A DNA stretch of 64,000 nt from Dechloromonas sp. Dech2017 (GTDB lineage: Bacteria; Pseudomonadota; Gammaproteobacteria; Burkholderiales; Rhodocyclaceae), in NCBI GenBank assembly GCA_009469585.1, contig SSXW01000013.1, forward strand, positions 1 to 64,000, in the 5' to 3' direction. The notes under the pieces were generated by a model. It did not search any database. It was given only the letters and a program-made list of their open reading frames with translations, and had not been told where the DNA came from. Below, one piece after another: positions 62,523 through 64,000 of this stretch (position 1 is its first letter; the number at the start of each line of letters is the position of its first letter). The position numbers were made by a program, and so were the translations under genes.

Positions 62523-64000
62523 GGGCTTCCTCGGTGAAGGGCAGGGCGGTCTTGACGCCGAAGCGGCGGAAAAGGATGGGCAGCAGGACCAGGGTCAGCG
62601 CGGTCGAGGTGATCAGCCCGCCGATGACGACGATGGCCAGCGGCCGCTGCACCTCCGAGCCGGGGCCGCTGGCGAAGAGCATGGGGACGAGGCCGAAGGC
62701 GGCGATGCTGGCGGTCATCAGCACCGGCCGCAGGCGGCGTCTGGCGCCGTCGACGACGGCCTGGCCGACCGGCAGGCCGCGGGCCAGCAGCTGGTTGAAG
62801 TGGCTGACCATGACGACGCCGTTCAAGACGGCGATGCCGAGCAGGGCGATGAAGCCGACCGAGGCCGGGACCGACAGGTACTGGCCGGTGAGGAGCAGGC
62901 CGAAGACGCCGCCGATCATGGCGAAAGGGATGTTGGCGAGGACCAGCAGGGCCTGGCGCACCGAGCCGAAGGTCGAGAAGAGCAGGAAGAAGATCAGGGC
63001 CAGGGCGACCGGCACCACCACCGCCAGGCGGGCCGCCGCCCGCTGCTGGTTCTCGAACTGGCCGCCCCAGGTCATGCGGTAGCCGGGCGGCAGCTGGACG
63101 TCGCGGGCGACGGCCCGGCGGGCGTCGTCGACGAAGCCGACCAGGTCGCGGTCGCGCACGCCGGACTGGACGACGACGTAGCGCTGGGCGTTCTCGCGGT
63201 CCACCTTGACCGGGCCGTCCACCCGCTCGATGCGGGCCACCGTGGCCAGCGGCACGCTGCCGCCGCCGGGCAGGGCGAGGCGCAGTGCGGCGAAGTCGGC
63301 CGGCGACCGGCGCAGGCCGGCCGGGCCGCGCAGGATGACCGGCACCCGCCGCCCCTGCTCGATGACGGTGCCGACCTGGCGTCCTTCGAGCAGGGCCTTG
63401 AGGTCGTTCTGCACGTCGTTGACGTTGAGCCCGGCGCGGCCGGCGGCCAGGCGGTCGACGACGATCTTCAGGTACTGCACGCCGTCGTTGTGCAGCGTGA
63501 AGGTGTCCTCGGCGCCGCTTACCGTTTTGACGCTGTTTTCGACGTCGACCGCCAGCTTGTTGAGCACGCCGAGGTCGGGGCCGAAGATCTTGATGGCCAG
63601 CTCGCCGCGCACGCCGGTCAGCATTTCCGACACGCGCATGTCGATGGGCTGGGTGAAGGTGAAGCCGATGCCGGGGAAATCGGCCATCACCGCCCGCAAC
63701 TGGTCGGCCAGCCAGGCCGGATCGGGCTGGCGCCAGCTGGCTCGCGGCTGCAGCACCATGAAGGTGTCGGTCTGGTTGAGGCCCATCGGATCGAGGCCGA
63801 GCTCGTCGGAGCCGGCCCGGGCGACGATGGCCTTGACCTCGGGCACCTGGGCCAGGATGGCGCGCTGGACGCTGCTGTCGATGGCCACCGATTGATCGAG
63901 GCCGATCGACGGCAGTTTTTCCAGTTGCAGGATGAGGTCGCCCTCGTCCATGGTCGGCATGAAGCTCTTGCCGAGCAGCCCGAAGGCGGCGACCGCGGCG
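62515..64000 (-). CDS. czcA: CzcA-family heavy-metal RND efflux pump, partial (5' part outside window)
   Basis: The C-terminal half of an RND inner-membrane pump (the visible frame runs to the window edge). Porter segment MDEGDLILQLEKLPSIGLDQ, then helices TM7-12 with LLFSTFGSVRQALLVLANIP, GIAVLNGVVMVSHFNQLL and RRRLRPVLMTASIAAFGLVP. These place it in the heavy-metal (HME) class. It exports divalent or monovalent metal ions with a TolC-type channel; the ion cannot be told. The internal Met at 63960 is not the true start. Confidence 0.9.
   Translation of the reverse strand, partial: AAVAAFGLLGKSFMPTMDEGDLILQLEKLPSIGLDQSVAIDSSVQRAILAQVPEVKAIVARAGSDELGLDPMGLNQTDTFMVLQPRASWRQPDPAWLADQLRAVMADFPGIGFTFTQPIDMRVSEMLTGVRGELAIKIFGPDLGVLNKLAVDVENSVKTVSGAEDTFTLHNDGVQYLKIVVDRLAAGRAGLNVNDVQNDLKALLEGRQVGTVIEQGRRVPVILRGPAGLRRSPADFAALRLALPGGGSVPLATVARIERVDGPVKVDRENAQRYVVVQSGVRDRDLVGFVDDARRAVARDVQLPPGYRMTWGGQFENQQRAAARLAVVVPVALALIFFLLFSTFGSVRQALLVLANIPFAMIGGVFGLLLTGQYLSVPASVGFIALLGIAVLNGVVMVSHFNQLLARGLPVGQAVVDGARRRLRPVLMTASIAAFGLVPMLFASGPGSEVQRPLAIVVIGGLITSTALTLVLLPILFRRFGVKTALPFTEEAHG

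Overview
The window looks like a piece of chromosome from a betaproteobacterium of the order Rhodocyclales (Dechloromonas/Azonexus-like). This is inferred from the gene order gntR-sdhCDAB-sdhE-gltA-sucA-sucB-lpdA-zapE, high GC through most of the window, and the mix of ubiquinone-type respiration, ppk1, a Bug/TctC binding protein and CzcA-type metal efflux. I could run no database search, so names rest on motifs and context that I recognise.

Layout. (1) 1-3.6 kb is a lower-GC accessory segment: the 5' end of an IS3-type transposase, a tyrosine integrase, and a two-gene operon that looks like a minimal CBASS anti-phage system (a CD-NTase-type nucleotidyltransferase plus a membrane effector of S-4TM/SLATT type). 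(2) 3.65-16.4 kb is the TCA block: a GntR/UTRA regulator with a perfect 14-bp palindrome in its promoter, succinate dehydrogenase with its flavinylation factor, citrate synthase, 2-oxoglutarate dehydrogenase and zapE. (3) 16.4-27.4 kb holds a MITE-like repeat, a GH46-like hydrolase, metY, mnmC, lysS, several unknowns and prfB with its programmed +1 frameshift. (4) 27.4-33.9 kb holds a decayed PAS-EAL gene and a tripartite tricarboxylate transporter (tctBA, and a separate tctC) with a LysR regulator and an O-methyltransferase. (5) 33.9-49.2 kb holds recJ, lolCD, a chemotaxis receptor, comEC, two alpha/beta hydrolases, an MtfA-type peptidase, an EamA transporter and relA. (6) 49.2-58.2 kb holds a hybrid sensor kinase interrupted by one ochre codon, ppk1 and a menE-menF pair in which menE carries a repeat-encoded Pro/Ala/Ser tail. 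(7) 58.3-64 kb is a CzcA-type metal-efflux cluster with a two-component system, running off the right edge.

The most unusual signal is not a gene. A motif of about 37 bp (core GCTGCGGTCRAC, then two A/T tracts about one helical turn apart) recurs at about 15 places between 16.5 and 59.4 kb, on both strands, mostly inside unrelated housekeeping genes (mnmC twice, prfB, recJ, comEC, menE and others). All copies align without gaps. The architecture closely resembles the DNA uptake signal sequences of Pasteurellaceae, and I suggest it is an uptake sequence or another chromosome-wide protein-binding site. The 12-base core occurs exactly nine times in the window, where my rough estimate for chance is below 0.1.
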